DNA from: an uncultured Phycisphaerales bacterium
Lineage (GTDB): Bacteria > Planctomycetota > Phycisphaerae > Phycisphaerales > SM1A02
Reading direction: 5' to 3'
DNA: 64,000 nt
NCBI GenBank assembly: GCA_905480395.1
Contig: CAJQQE010000014.1
Location: forward strand, 124,001-188,000
Below are positions 8,646 through 16,714 of the stretch, piece by piece (the stretch's first letter is position 1; each line of letters starts with the position of its first letter). The position numbers were made by a program, and so were the translations under genes. The notes below the pieces were generated by a model that saw only the letters and a list, made by a program, of their open reading frames with translations, was not told the DNA's origin and did no database searches.

Positions 8646-10451
8646 ATGCGTCACACAACATCCATCTTGATCGCCAGCCTCGCGCTGGGAGCCATGATCA
8701 ATGGCTGCACGTCACCGACCGGTACTGCCCCCGGAGACCGTGGTTCCAAGGTGTCACCAGTGGTTGCAGCCGTCGCAGATGCCCCGGCCCCCGAAGTTCG
8801 GATTCGGCACGCCAACGGCGCCGTGGCGACCGACTCCAAGCCCGCCAGCGAGGCCGGCGTCGAGATCCTCAAGGCGGGCGGAAACGCCGTCGACGCGGCG
8901 ATCGCCACCGCCCTCACTCTTTCGGTCACCCGTCCCTATTCCTGCGGCCTTGGCGGCGGCGGCTTCATGCTGATCTTCGTGGAGGAGACGGGCGAGTCCC
9001 GAGCCCTCGATTTCCGGGAAACCTGCCCGACTCGCGTTGGCCCCGAGTTCTATGCGAACCTCCCGCCGTCCGCGAGCGGCTACGACCCCAGCCTTTACGG
9101 CGGACGCGCGGTGGCGATCCCCGGCCAACTCCCAGGAATGATCGCCGCCCACGACGCATTTGGAACGCTTCCGCTGGAGGTGATTGTCGCACCCGCGGTC
9201 CGAGCCGCTCGTGCAGGATTCGCGGTCGACGCCAACTATCTCTCCGCCGTCGAGAAGGTTCGGTCACTCCGAAAATCGCACCCCGACCTACGGCCCACCA
9301 GCCGCTGGATTTGGGACCGACTCTGCCAACGAGGCGTGATCGAAGTCGGTGACATCATTCGACAGCCAGAACTCGCCGAGTATCTGGAGCGGTTCGGTCG
9401 AGAAGGCATCGCGGCGTGGTCCGGCCCCGAGGGCATCGCCGCCTTACTCACCGGCGTCGATCGGGCGTTCGACGGCGTCCTCCGACCGCGGGACATTCAA
9501 GACTACAAGGTCGTCTGGCGCGAGCCGCTGGTCGCCAAAGATGTTTTCGAAGACTACGACGCGTTGCTCATGCCCCCTCCCAGTTCGGGCGGAATCGCCA
9601 TTGCTCAAGTCTTGGCGATGATGGAACATCGCTTGCCATCCGCCGGCGATCCCCTTCCCGGAACCGCGGCGTATTCCCATCTCATGGTCGAGTCGATGCG
9701 CCATGCCTTCGCCGACCGAGCCCGCCATCTGGCCGATGCGGACTTCGTCGACGTTCCGGTCGATCGCTTGCTCGATCGCGAAAAAATCGAGGCCGCGGCC
9801 GATCGAATTCAGTTTAACGAGGTGCTGGCAACGAATTCCTGCGGCGTCATCGAAGGCGGCGCCGCCGATGTGCTCAAGGATGAAGGAACCAGCCACTTCA
9901 GTGTGATCGATAATCAAGGGATGACCGTCGCCTGCACCCAGACCATCAACGGGACCTTTGGCTCACTGCTGGCGGTGCCGGAAATTGGCGTGATCCTCAA
10001 CAACGAGATGAACGACTTCACGACGATTCCGGGAGCCTCCAATCTCTTCGGCCTGAAGCAATCGGATCGCAATCTTCCGGAGCCTGGAAAGCGTCCACTC
10101 TCCAGCATGTCGCCGACCATTCTTCTGCGGGACGGCCAGACCGCGGTGACGGCGGGGGCCAGCGGAGGCCCCCGGATCATCACCGGCACGCTTCAAGTAC
10201 TGCTTGAAGTGATTCACGGTGGCAAGAGCGGGCGAGCGGCCGTGGACGCCCCGCGACTGCATCATCAGTGGAAGCCAGAAATCCTGCGGTTAGAAGCGGG
10301 TCTCGCCGTCCTCCAACCGGAGCTCGAAGCCGTCGGCCATGACGTCGAAACCACCGGGGGCGTCGGCGTGGTGCAAGCAATCGTGGTGCACGATGACGGG
10401 CTCGAACCGGCAAGCGACCCCCGGAAGGGTGGGGCCTCGGCCGGCTGGTGA
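8646..10451 (+). CDS. ggt: Gamma-glutamyltransferase, lipoprotein form
   Basis: It cleaves gamma-glutamyl bonds such as those of glutathione, outside the cytoplasmic membrane. The 601-residue product starts with a lipoprotein signal ending ALGAMINGC. The large-subunit region has NAVDAAIATALTLSVTRP and GLGGGGFMLI. The autoprocessing site is DEGTSHFSVID, with the threonine that becomes the nucleophile of the small subunit. The small subunit retains LNNEMNDF and the oxyanion KRPLSSMSPT motif. The start has GAGGAG eight to ten bases upstream. Length and motif order match family members; the lipid anchor is a local variation. Confidence 0.94.
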   Translation: MRHTTSILIASLALGAMINGCTSPTGTAPGDRGSKVSPVVAAVADAPAPEVRIRHANGAVATDSKPASEAGVEILKAGGNAVDAAIATALTLSVTRPYSCGLGGGGFMLIFVEETGESRALDFRETCPTRVGPEFYANLPPSASGYDPSLYGGRAVAIPGQLPGMIAAHDAFGTLPLEVIVAPAVRAARAGFAVDANYLSAVEKVRSLRKSHPDLRPTSRWIWDRLCQRGVIEVGDIIRQPELAEYLERFGREGIAAWSGPEGIAALLTGVDRAFDGVLRPRDIQDYKVVWREPLVAKDVFEDYDALLMPPPSSGGIAIAQVLAMMEHRLPSAGDPLPGTAAYSHLMVESMRHAFADRARHLADADFVDVPVDRLLDREKIEAAADRIQFNEVLATNSCGVIEGGAADVLKDEGTSHFSVIDNQGMTVACTQTINGTFGSLLAVPEIGVILNNEMNDFTTIPGASNLFGLKQSDRNLPEPGKRPLSSMSPTILLRDGQTAVTAGASGGPRIITGTLQVLLEVIHGGKSGRAAVDAPRLHHQWKPEILRLEAGLAVLQPELEAVGHDVETTGGVGVVQAIVVHDDGLEPASDPRKGGASAGW

Positions 10452-10567
10452 GATCTTGATCCCGTCAGGAAATACTGATCCCCCGTCCTCGCCGGTTGGC
10501 GAGGTAAGCTCAGATCGGTCATCACCAGAGATGTTTGAATGGCGCCCCTGTGATCCCGGAGGTTCTC

Positions 10568-12721
10568 ATGCATCGGTCAAATATGATTTCACGATGTTCG
10601 GTTGGACTCATGGTCGCCACCCTCGTCCCATTGCTCGTGACCATCGCGACCGCTGGACCGGACCAACCAGACGACGAGAATAGTTATGACGCCTGGACGC
10701 AGTTGTTCTCCGCCATGAACAACGAGTGGGATACCTTCGGCAACACGAGCTTTCTCACCCCTGCCGAGGAGGACCTGTACATCGAGTACAACGCTGGTCC
10801 GATCAGAGCGCCCAACGCGGCGGAGTCAGCGGTCTTCGAGAAAATTGACGCGATCGCGCCGCTGCTCCGGAACGCCGCCGGTGCACCAGAGTTCGCGGCA
10901 CCGTTGGACCGAGAAGCCGGCTGGGGAATGCTCCTTCCTCACCTCTCGATGATGCGAAAATCCACCCGACTCGGCATCGCCCTTTCGCGTCGGGCGATCG
11001 CACTCGGCGAGCACGCCGAGGCGATCGACTGGCTCGGAACGCTTGCCACGTTTTCCGCCCACCCCGGCCAAGACGACGTCTTGATCAGTTCGCTGGTCGG
11101 TACGGCGATGTTCAGAACCACCGATCGAGCGATCGATGACTTTCTCACGATGGGCATGCTTGATCAGGCCGGCGCCCTCCAACTGCTTGAGAAACTCCAG
11201 GGCCTTGCCGGATCTGACGACCCCTTCCGATTCAATACCGCCATCGAGGGAGAATGGAAACTCCTCGACGGGACACTGGAAGGCTTCAGCGACGGACTCG
11301 GCGCCGATGAGATCGAGGTGGTCAACATGATCGGGGGCGGTACCGAGAGGGAAATCCAAGCCATCCTCGCGGCCGGCGATGATCCGGGCCTCTCCGGAAT
11401 TCGTGAGGAAGCCGACGTCCTCTTCGGCCGCGTCTCCGCGGCCATGGCGGATCCCGATCGTATTCGGGGCGTGGAAACGCTTCGGAAAATCGAGGCCGAA
11501 CTGCAATCGGAGCGCACGAGCCCTCTGCTGAGGCTGGTCTTTCCGAGCCTCTCCCGCGCTGCGGAAGCTCGAATGACCGTCGAACGTCAGTTGGAGGATC
11601 GAATCCGGGGCCTGAAAGCAGTCGCCTCCGGCCGGCTCGGGCCAGCGGCGCTTCGCAACGCCGCCATCGTCTGGCTCGACATGGGTCAAAAGATTACGGA
11701 CCTTTCCGTTCCGGTGCAGATCGCCGGCGACGAATTGCGTCGCGATTGGACGCGTGGAGGTGATGCGGCTGACCTTTCGGAACGCGCTCGGGCACTCTGG
11801 GAAGACGGCGGCGGTCTGATCGGAACCGACATTCTCCAATCCGGGCTCGACGCCGCCACGATCCCGAGCGCTGACTTCTCGATCGGGAATCGGAGCGAAC
11901 CGTCGCTCGACCATGACCGATTCTTAGTGCTTCTCCGAGCCGTTGAACGAGGCCTGCTGGCGGATGCGGTCATTCACCTGAAGCGAGCGAGGGTGGCGGA
12001 AGTCTCCGCCCTCGATTCGACCGAGGAGACGCGTTCCATCGTCCTTCGAGAACTTGAGACTGCCGCTCAGGAGATCGCGGTGGTACTGGCGCTCGCCGCC
12101 GATCTCATCGCGGACCCAACGCTTACGCAGGTCGTGCTGGCCTCGGGAATGATCGAGGACGTCTGGAACGTGTTGCAATCGGACGCCGCGCTCGGACTTC
12201 GGGAGCACGTCGGCCCGAGGCTCATCTTGGTTCAGGCCATGGCCGGCGTACCTCGGTCCAACGGCCTCGATGTGGCGGATGCCGCAACCCGAGATACCGC
12301 CCGATTTGTGGCCCGCAAGACCAGAGGCGAGATGGCCGAGGTCTGCGAAGGATTGACCGAGCAACTAGAAACGATGACCCCGGATCGACGGTTCATGCTC
12401 TTCTCTCGAGCCGAAGGACGAGTACGAATGAATCCCGACGATCGGGCGACGTCGCACGCGAAAGCGACGCTGCTCGGATCCATCGCAACCTTGTTTTCCA
12501 TGCAGGCGGTCGACGACGCTCAGGCCCCCGTCACTGGAGATTTCAATGAGCTCTGGGCTCAGTGCCTGAAAAACCCGAATGCCGCCGCCTCCATTCTCGG
12601 CCCACTCCAGCAGAACCTGCCGCTGGAGATCCGCGCCGCGGCGGAACGTGCCCTGGTGCAGATCGTCGACCTTGATCAATTCTGCCGGGCCCCCAGTCTG
12701 TTGGCTCCGATCTCCCCCTAA
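10568..12721 (+). CDS. Large exported protein of unknown function
   Basis: No family is recognised. The ATG at 10568 has CGGAGG six bases upstream and starts a clear signal peptide (SVGLMVATLVPLLVTIATAG), giving 717 residues. The rest is almost wholly alpha-helical by composition, with few cysteines, many Leu/Ala/Glu/Arg and repeated segments such as FLVLLRAVERGLLADAVIHLK. That suggests helical-repeat scaffolding in the periplasm. A stretch early in the mature part reads ESAVFEKIDAIAPLLRNAA. It follows ggt on the same strand after about 115 bases and may be co-transcribed. A weak hairpin plus T6 (about 12727-12742) follows the stop. Confidence 0.75.
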   Translation: MHRSNMISRCSVGLMVATLVPLLVTIATAGPDQPDDENSYDAWTQLFSAMNNEWDTFGNTSFLTPAEEDLYIEYNAGPIRAPNAAESAVFEKIDAIAPLLRNAAGAPEFAAPLDREAGWGMLLPHLSMMRKSTRLGIALSRRAIALGEHAEAIDWLGTLATFSAHPGQDDVLISSLVGTAMFRTTDRAIDDFLTMGMLDQAGALQLLEKLQGLAGSDDPFRFNTAIEGEWKLLDGTLEGFSDGLGADEIEVVNMIGGGTEREIQAILAAGDDPGLSGIREEADVLFGRVSAAMADPDRIRGVETLRKIEAELQSERTSPLLRLVFPSLSRAAEARMTVERQLEDRIRGLKAVASGRLGPAALRNAAIVWLDMGQKITDLSVPVQIAGDELRRDWTRGGDAADLSERARALWEDGGGLIGTDILQSGLDAATIPSADFSIGNRSEPSLDHDRFLVLLRAVERGLLADAVIHLKRARVAEVSALDSTEETRSIVLRELETAAQEIAVVLALAADLIADPTLTQVVLASGMIEDVWNVLQSDAALGLREHVGPRLILVQAMAGVPRSNGLDVADAATRDTARFVARKTRGEMAEVCEGLTEQLETMTPDRRFMLFSRAEGRVRMNPDDRATSHAKATLLGSIATLFSMQAVDDAQAPVTGDFNELWAQCLKNPNAAASILGPLQQNLPLEIRAAAERALVQIVDLDQFCRAPSLLAPISP

Positions 12722-12934
12722 ATCCCCATGTGGGTCTTTTTTCACCCAAACCCCCTTCCCAACCCCTTGAGATCGTCCGAGAACGACGGTTCGAGGCGAC
12801 CTCTCAGAAGACCCGAACTGGAGGCGGAATCCAGCCGTTGATATGACGAGGACCCGGTGCTTGAGCCGGGCTCCCGGCTCGGACCGCTCGGACGTTCGGC
12901 CTCCATCATTCCTCAGAAAAGAAAGGACTTCGAC

Positions 12935-13408
12935 ATGTGCGATCATGGCCCTCAACATCACGCGCCACATCAGATCTCATCCCACCAGAACCGACCCGCC
13001 GAAATCAAGGGCGACGATGGGACGCATGTCGATGAAACACCGATCAAGCACGAGATGACCACCGACGTCGGCCACGGGCTCCAGCCGATGGTCTCGGTTC
13101 TTTGGAAGGACGCGGAGAGTCAGGGTGGGCCCGGCTGGGAGGACACCGAGGAAATGTTTGAGTTCGCGCGGCGTCCGCTGATCACCGTGCACACGGTCGG
13201 GATTCTCATCCATGCTGATGAAGCGCAGATCGCGATCACCGACACCATCACCAGCGACCAGATGGGTGGCGTGACCAAGATTCCCAGAGGCTGGATCGAG
13301 AAGATCCAGTACCTCCATCCATCCGGCGATTTCGAAACGCAGCTGCCACCGACATCGAACCCCAATTCGGAGCCGCGGAACACCGACCTTCCGAGGCAGG
13401 TCGGATAA
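12935..13408 (+). CDS. Small protein with His-rich N-terminus and a phage-protein-like C-terminal domain
   Basis: The ATG at 12935 follows AAAGGA at a good distance and gives 157 residues. The first 20 residues are rich in Cys and His (MCDHGPQHHAPHQISSHQ), suggesting metal binding. Residues from about 54 read VSVLWKDAESQGGPGWED, ITVHTVGILIHADEAQIAIT and IPRGWIEKIQYL. This order (WxDa..ggW, TVGhhh, IPkgxI) resembles a small-protein family I recall from phages and plasmids, of unknown function. The upstream leader holds a GAGCCGG/CCGGCTC hairpin (12863-12880). The ending is polar and probably disordered. Confidence 0.65.
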   Translation: MCDHGPQHHAPHQISSHQNRPAEIKGDDGTHVDETPIKHEMTTDVGHGLQPMVSVLWKDAESQGGPGWEDTEEMFEFARRPLITVHTVGILIHADEAQIAITDTITSDQMGGVTKIPRGWIEKIQYLHPSGDFETQLPPTSNPNSEPRNTDLPRQVG

Positions 13409-13460
13409 ACCAATCGCGATCGGAATCGAAGGTTCGGCCAACCGTTTGAGGCATCACAAA

Positions 13461-13491
13461 GAACGCCGCACCCATCGCGGGTGCGGCGTTC
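13461..13491. terminator. Perfect 13-bp hairpin between convergent genes
   Basis: GAACGCCGCACCC pairs with GGGTGCGGCGTTC around a 5-base loop. A T-rich stretch (TTTGTG) follows only in the minus direction, so it best serves as terminator of the RiPP gene but may stop both convergent transcripts. Confidence 0.65.
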
Positions 13492-13603
13492 GGCCATTCA
13501 ATGAAGACGTGTCCATGCCTCTTCAACGTTGGATCGATCGTGCCCTGGATCGCGCGGGTCTGACGAGCCCCATCGGCGTTCTCAACTCCAGTTGGTAGAT
13601 CGA

Positions 13604-13915
13604 CTATTTGACGGACAACACCGAGTGCAACCAATCCTTGCAGTTGGTGGTGGTTCCTCCACAAGCACATCCACCTCCGGCAGCCGCCGCAAGCTCTGCG
13701 TCGGAGAGCTCATGGTGACCTGTGGGCGCGCCAGGCATCGTGATGTGTACACAATTCTCGGAGTTCTCGACCACCTTGACATCAATCCCCTCGGGGACTT
13801 CCATTCCATGTTCCAAGAGCACCGCCTTGGGATCACTCATGAAACGAGCCTTCAAGGCCTCGTCCTTCCAGCAGGCGGCAAACAGCGAGGCGAGTTGGTT
13901 CTTCTGCTCAGTCAT
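13604..13915 (-). CDS. NHLP-type RiPP precursor peptide (nitrile-hydratase-like leader)
   Basis: This 103-residue product has the layout of the nitrile-hydratase-alpha-like leader peptide family: a helical N-terminus (FAACWKDEALKARFMSDPK), the segment GMEVPEGIDVKVVENSENCVHI that mimics nitrile hydratase alpha, then ELSDAELAAAAGGG, the classical double-glycine cleavage region. After the glycines (80-82) is a 21-residue core with three Cys (83, 85, 92), three consecutive Thr (88-90) and two Ser, suitable for ring formation. The ATG at 13915 has AAGGAAAG at ribosome-binding distance. No lanthionine synthetase, YcaO, radical-SAM or C39 transporter gene lies in the window, so the precursor is an orphan here. 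Leader family is confident; the modification type is unknown. Confidence 0.85.
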   Translation of the reverse strand: MTEQKNQLASLFAACWKDEALKARFMSDPKAVLLEHGMEVPEGIDVKVVENSENCVHITMPGAPTGHHELSDAELAAAAGGGCACGGTTTNCKDWLHSVLSVK

Positions 13916-14314
13916 TGGTCTTTCCTTTTTTGAGACCTCGGTGTCAGAGAGTTGGCTGGATTCATCCAGTCAACACGCGTCAACAGGTAAGTTCGGGTTA
14001 GGTCGACGAAACCAAGCCAACGGAACGTCGTCGAGCGTACCCCGACGTAGGCCGGCGAGTCAACGCAGCGAGGAGATGGCGGCGACGTCCCCGCAGCGAT
14101 CAAGCCAAGCCACCGTCGAAGGAGCACCGCCTCGAAAAGGGATTTTGACCGTAGAAACCAAATTCGGACGCTGCTACGCGGGGCTGGCGAGGCGTCTTGG
14201 CCGCCTGGCTTCGTGTGATGAATCACGCCGCAACCTTGTGGGGAATGACCGAGTGCTGGTCCGAGGGACGTCTCCAGTTCGGTGGGCCATCGATGAGATA
14301 GACAGCGACACACA
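13916..14314. other. Intergenic stretch with one leader hairpin
   Basis: About 400 bases without a credible gene. Near its left end, TTGGCTGGA and TCCAGTCAA (13952-13973) can form a 9-bp stem with a wobble, about 40 bases upstream of the RiPP start on the minus strand. Open frames here run through the tRNA and lack a ribosome-binding site, so I treat them as chance. No promoter is clear. Confidence 0.5.
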
Positions 14315-14351
14315 CAAAACGCCCCCGAGCCGTTTCCGGCCAAGGGGGCGT
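14315..14351 (-). terminator. Intrinsic terminator of tRNA-Leu
   Basis: Read on the minus strand just after the tRNA, ACGCCCCC and GGGGGCGT close a long stem whose inner arm GGCCG-GAAA-CGGCT has a GNRA-like tetraloop, followed by TTTTG. This is a strong rho-independent signal. Confidence 0.85.
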
Positions 14352-14360
14352 CTTGAAGAA

Positions 14361-14446
14361 TGCGGATGAGAGGGCTCGAACCTCCACGGGATTTTACTCC
14401 CACTAGAACCTGAATCTAGCGCGTCTGCCAATTCCGCCACATCCGC
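14361..14446 (-). tRNA. tRNA-Leu (anticodon CAG)
   Basis: The minus strand folds as a class II tRNA: acceptor arm GCGGATG/CATCCGC with discriminator A, a D-arm with GGCAGACGC, anticodon stem CTAGA/TCTAG with loop TTCAGGT (anticodon CAG), a long variable arm around GTGGGAGTAAAATCCCGT, and T-arm GGTTCGAGCC. CCA is not encoded. It reads CUG leucine codons. It has its own promoter and terminator. Confidence 0.95.
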
Positions 14447-14485
14447 AAGGGTTGGGGAACGCTCCTCGCAAGCGAGGAACAACGC

Positions 14486-14513
14486 AGCGTATCCGATTCC
14501 GCCCCCTCGTCAA
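14486..14513 (-). promoter_or_regulatory. Sigma-70-like promoter for tRNA-Leu
   Basis: On the minus strand TTGACG, a 16-base spacer and TACGCT lie about 40 bases upstream of the mature tRNA 5' end. A CCTCGC/GCGAGG hairpin (14463-14478) lies in the 5' leader that would be trimmed by RNase P. Confidence 0.55.
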
Positions 14514-14591
14514 CAACCCCGAAGTACGGAATCCGCCCTGCTCCAGAGACCCAGCAGCATCGGCGATTCTTGTTGATTGCAAGGAGGAACC

Positions 14592-14675
14592 ATGGCCATG
14601 TCTGGCCATGTCTGGCCATGTTTGGCCGTGTCTGGCCGTGTCTGGCAACTCAAGTCAGATCCGGTCAGGGTTTGA
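14592..14675 (+). CDS. Possible small ORF of 27 residues inside a 10-bp repeat
   Basis: AAGGAGG (14581-14587), a full anti-16S match, precedes this ATG by four bases, a slightly short spacing. The reading frame MAMSGHVWPCLAVSGRVWQL then seven residues ends in TGA. The first two thirds are encoded by the 10-bp tandem repeat, so the peptide itself is repetitive with three tryptophans. It could be a small membrane-active or leader peptide, or a chance frame. The strong ribosome-binding site is the only argument for it; no family is known. Confidence 0.3.
   Translation: MAMSGHVWPCLAVSGRVWQLKSDPVRV
14593..14642. repeat. 10-bp tandem repeat, five units
   Basis: Five adjacent decamers: TGGCCATGTC twice, TGGCCATGTT, then TGGCCGTGTC twice. 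It lies between the tRNA-Leu promoter and the recA terminator. Each unit carries the palindrome TGGCCA or a one-base variant. There are no spacers, so it is not a CRISPR array. Confidence 0.85.
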
Positions 14676-14703
14676 TCATCGACGACCGCTGATGGATCTT
14701 CAC

Positions 14704-14738
14704 GAAACAACGATCCCCTGCGCGGTGGGCACAGGGGA
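14704..14738 (-). terminator. Intrinsic terminator downstream of recA
   Basis: Read leftward after the recA stop, TCCCCTGTGC pairs with GCGCAGGGGA (one G-U pair) around a five-base loop and is followed by TCGTTGTTTCG. The T content is modest, so it may be a weaker terminator. Confidence 0.6.
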
Positions 14739-14822
14739 CCGTCTTCATCATCTCAAACTCCGACGTCGCGTATCCAGCCGCCATCCCAAAGGATCACGTC
14801 CAGATGCCGGACGGGACTTTCG

Positions 14823-16217
14823 TCATTTCGCCGCGTCGTCGTCGGATTCGACTTTCGCGACCGGAACGACCGGGCCCAGTCGCTGCTCCAGAACCCTCGC
14901 CCGCATCTCGGTAAAGAGATCCGGATTGTCGCGAAGGAATTGCTTGGAATTTTCTCGTCCCTGACCGAGACGGATCTCTCCGTAACTGAACCAGGCACCG
15001 GCCTTCTGCGCGATATTGTCCTCGACAGCGAGGTCCAGAAGATCGCCCGACATACTGATCCCTTCGTCAAACATGATGTCGAACTCCGCAAGCCGGAACG
15101 GCGGGGCCACCTTGTTCTTCACCACCTTCGCTCGTACGCGGTTGCCCACATTGTTCTCGCCATCCTTGATCGCGCCGATGCGACGAATGTCGATTCGGAC
15201 CGAAGAGTAAAACTTCAAAGCACGACCACCGGTGGTCGTCTCAGGACTGCCGAACATCACGCCAATCTTCTCGCGAAGCTGGTTAATGAAGAGCACGATG
15301 CATTCGCTCTTGGCAATCGCACCAGTGAGCTTTCGAAGGGCTTGGCTCATCAGTCGAGCTTGAAGGCCCATATGAGAATCGCCCATTTCGCCTTCGATTT
15401 CTGCTCGAGGAATGAGTGCCGCCACCGAGTCGATCACGATGATGTCGACGGCATTGGATCGAACCAACATCTCGCAGATTTCGAGTGCCTGTTCGCCGGT
15501 GTCCGGCTGACTCAGAAGCATTTCGTCGATGTTGACGCCAAGCTTTCGGGCCCAGGTCGGATCGAGGGCGTGCTCGGCATCGATGAAGGCCGCGATGCCA
15601 CCGTTCTTCTGCACATTGGCAGCCACCGTCAATGCCAACGTCGTCTTACCCGAGGATTCCGGGCCAAAGACCTCAACGACTCGTCCTTTGGGAAGACCGC
15701 GGCCACCGAGCGCCAGATCGAGGCTGAGCGCCCCGGTCGACACACACTTGATGCCAGCGAGATGATCGCCATCGAGGGTCATGATCGAACCCTTGCCATG
15801 AGCCTTCTCAATCTGCGCGAGGGCTCGATCAAGTGCCTGACGACGGCCGGGGGCGAGCGGGGCCACACCGGTGCCGGACTTCTCCGCGACGGCAGCCTTG
15901 CCCTTAGCCCCCTTGGTCTTGGGAGTTTTTCCGGGCGCCGAGCTCTTGGGCGTGGCAGGATTCGTGGTGATTTCTGGTGATTCGAGGGTTGCCTTGGGCA
16001 TGGTGTGGTCGCTTTCGGTTTCGATGGGCGGAACGCTTCGAAGAGGTTCCGACTTGTGATCTGGCTTGTGATCTGGCTTGTGATTTGACTTGTGATTTGA
16101 TTGGCGAGGTGATCTGCTACCGAATTCGCCGGGCGGTGGTTTCGCGTCTTCCTGTTTGCTTGGTTCTGATCGTCCGAACTCGTCGTCGTCACTTCGATTG
16201 CGGGCCCGCTGAATCAT
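14823..16217 (-). CDS. recA: Recombinase RecA with long low-complexity N-terminus
   Basis: RecA forms filaments on single-stranded DNA, drives strand exchange and triggers SOS. The family core begins near residue 125 ([19 protein letters not shown]), with Walker [10 protein letters not shown], Walker [13 protein letters not shown] and the L1/L2 loop regions ([42 protein letters not shown]). The ATG at 16217 has ACAGGAG about twelve bases upstream; ATG 16001 (residue 73) is possible but has no ribosome-binding site. The first 124 residues are charged and repetitive, with NHK/PDHK units encoded by a 12-bp repeat and a Lys/Ala/Pro-rich stretch ([16 protein letters not shown]). Typical RecA has only a few residues ahead of the core helix. 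Confidence 0.96.
   Translation of the reverse strand: MIQRARNRSDDDEFGRSEPSKQEDAKPPPGEFGSRSPRQSNHKSNHKPDHKPDHKSEPLRSVPPIETESDHTMPKATLESPEITTNPATPKSSAPGKTPKTKGAKGKAAVAEKSGTGVAPLAPGRRQALDRALAQIEKAHGKGSIMTLDGDHLAGIKCVSTGALSLDLALGGRGLPKGRVVEVFGPESSGKTTLALTVAANVQKNGGIAAFIDAEHALDPTWARKLGVNIDEMLLSQPDTGEQALEICEMLVRSNAVDIIVIDSVAALIPRAEIEGEMGDSHMGLQARLMSQALRKLTGAIAKSECIVLFINQLREKIGVMFGSPETTTGGRALKFYSSVRIDIRRIGAIKDGENNVGNRVRAKVVKNKVAPPFRLAEFDIMFDEGISMSGDLLDLAVEDNIAQKAGAWFSYGEIRLGQGRENSKQFLRDNPDLFTEMRARVLEQRLGPVVPVAKVESDDDAAK
16053..16100. repeat. 12-bp tandem repeat inside recA, four units
   Basis: CTTGTGATCTGG occurs twice and CTTGTGATTTGA twice, without gaps, in the 5' coding region of recA if the upstream ATG is used. 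The period is four codons, so copy-number change would keep frame and vary the number of PDHK/SNHK units. Confidence 0.85.
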
Positions 16218-16269
16218 GGTGATCTCGAGCTCCTGTTTTCTGGAGGATTCGAGGTCCGATCGGTCTCGG

Positions 16270-16305
16270 CATGATTCTCATGATTCACATGAGTCACATG
16301 ACTCG
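16270..16305. repeat. 9-bp tandem repeat upstream of recA, four units
   Basis: CATGATTCT, CATGATTCA, CATGAGTCA and CATGACTCG are directly adjacent, about 50 bases upstream of the recA ATG. Units two to four also create the inverted repeat GAGTCA-CA-TGACTC (16291-16304), which could be an operator. Confidence 0.75.
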
Positions 16306-16640
16306 CAGGTTCGAATCGGATCCTAGGAGCCTGAGGATCGGCGGCGACGCAACCGGCGGTTTCTCCCGAGGGGCCCTCGGTTTCCAAGGTCGAACGCGAT
16401 CGCCCCGTGGGAGCCTGGGGGCTCGATCGCTGGAATCGAGCGGGGCTGGAATTCGAGGTTGTGTGGGAAGAAATCGTCATGGGCTGGCTCTTGATGCTGG
16501 GATACGCCTCGGATACCGAACGCTGACCGAACATCATCGGAATTCCGCCTAAATCTCGTTAGGCTTTTGTTTGGCTGCTGAAGAATCGCCGGTTTCGACC
16601 ATCCCGTCAAGTCCGGAGCCCCCGGCAGACCGCGAATTGA
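16306..16640. other. recA upstream region without a clear gene
   Basis: About 335 bases between the recA leader and the uxs terminator. A minus-strand frame of 107 codons reaches the recA start but has Ser/Arg/Pro-rich, non-family sequence, so I do not call it. The region should hold the recA promoter; I see no confident -35/-10 pair or known LexA box. Confidence 0.4.
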
Positions 16641-16645
16641 CGAAA

Positions 16646-16670
16646 CGAGCGGCCCCGGAGGGGCCGCTCG
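16646..16670 (-). terminator. Intrinsic terminator of the UDP-glucuronate decarboxylase gene
   Basis: CGAGCGGCCCC pairs perfectly with GGGGCCGCTCG around a 3-base loop. In the minus direction it is followed by TTTCGTCAATT, 45 bases past the uxs stop. Confidence 0.7.
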
Positions 16671-16714
16671 TCAGTCATCAAACGTCGTTGAACAGGCCGA
16701 ATAGGCCTCGGTCA

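Noticed and set aside
10826-11914. 362-codon minus-strand frame opposite the exported protein at 10568
   Set aside because: The plus-strand gene has a ribosome-binding site and signal peptide; the opposite frame has neither.
13515-13598. 27-codon plus-strand frame MPLQRWIDRALDRAGL
   Set aside because: Looks peptide-like but has no Shine-Dalgarno and lies after the terminator hairpin; no support.
13912-14403. 163-codon minus-strand frame between tRNA-Leu and the RiPP gene
   Set aside because: Its 5' part is the tRNA itself; no ribosome-binding site or coding sense.
14593-14642. Possible CRISPR array
   Set aside because: Units are 10 bp and directly joined, with no spacers and no cas genes.
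16214-16537. Minus-strand 107-codon frame ending on the recA start codon (ATGA overlap)
   Set aside because: Ser/Arg/Pro-rich, carries the 9-bp array, no ribosome-binding site and no domain sense; probably recA leader.
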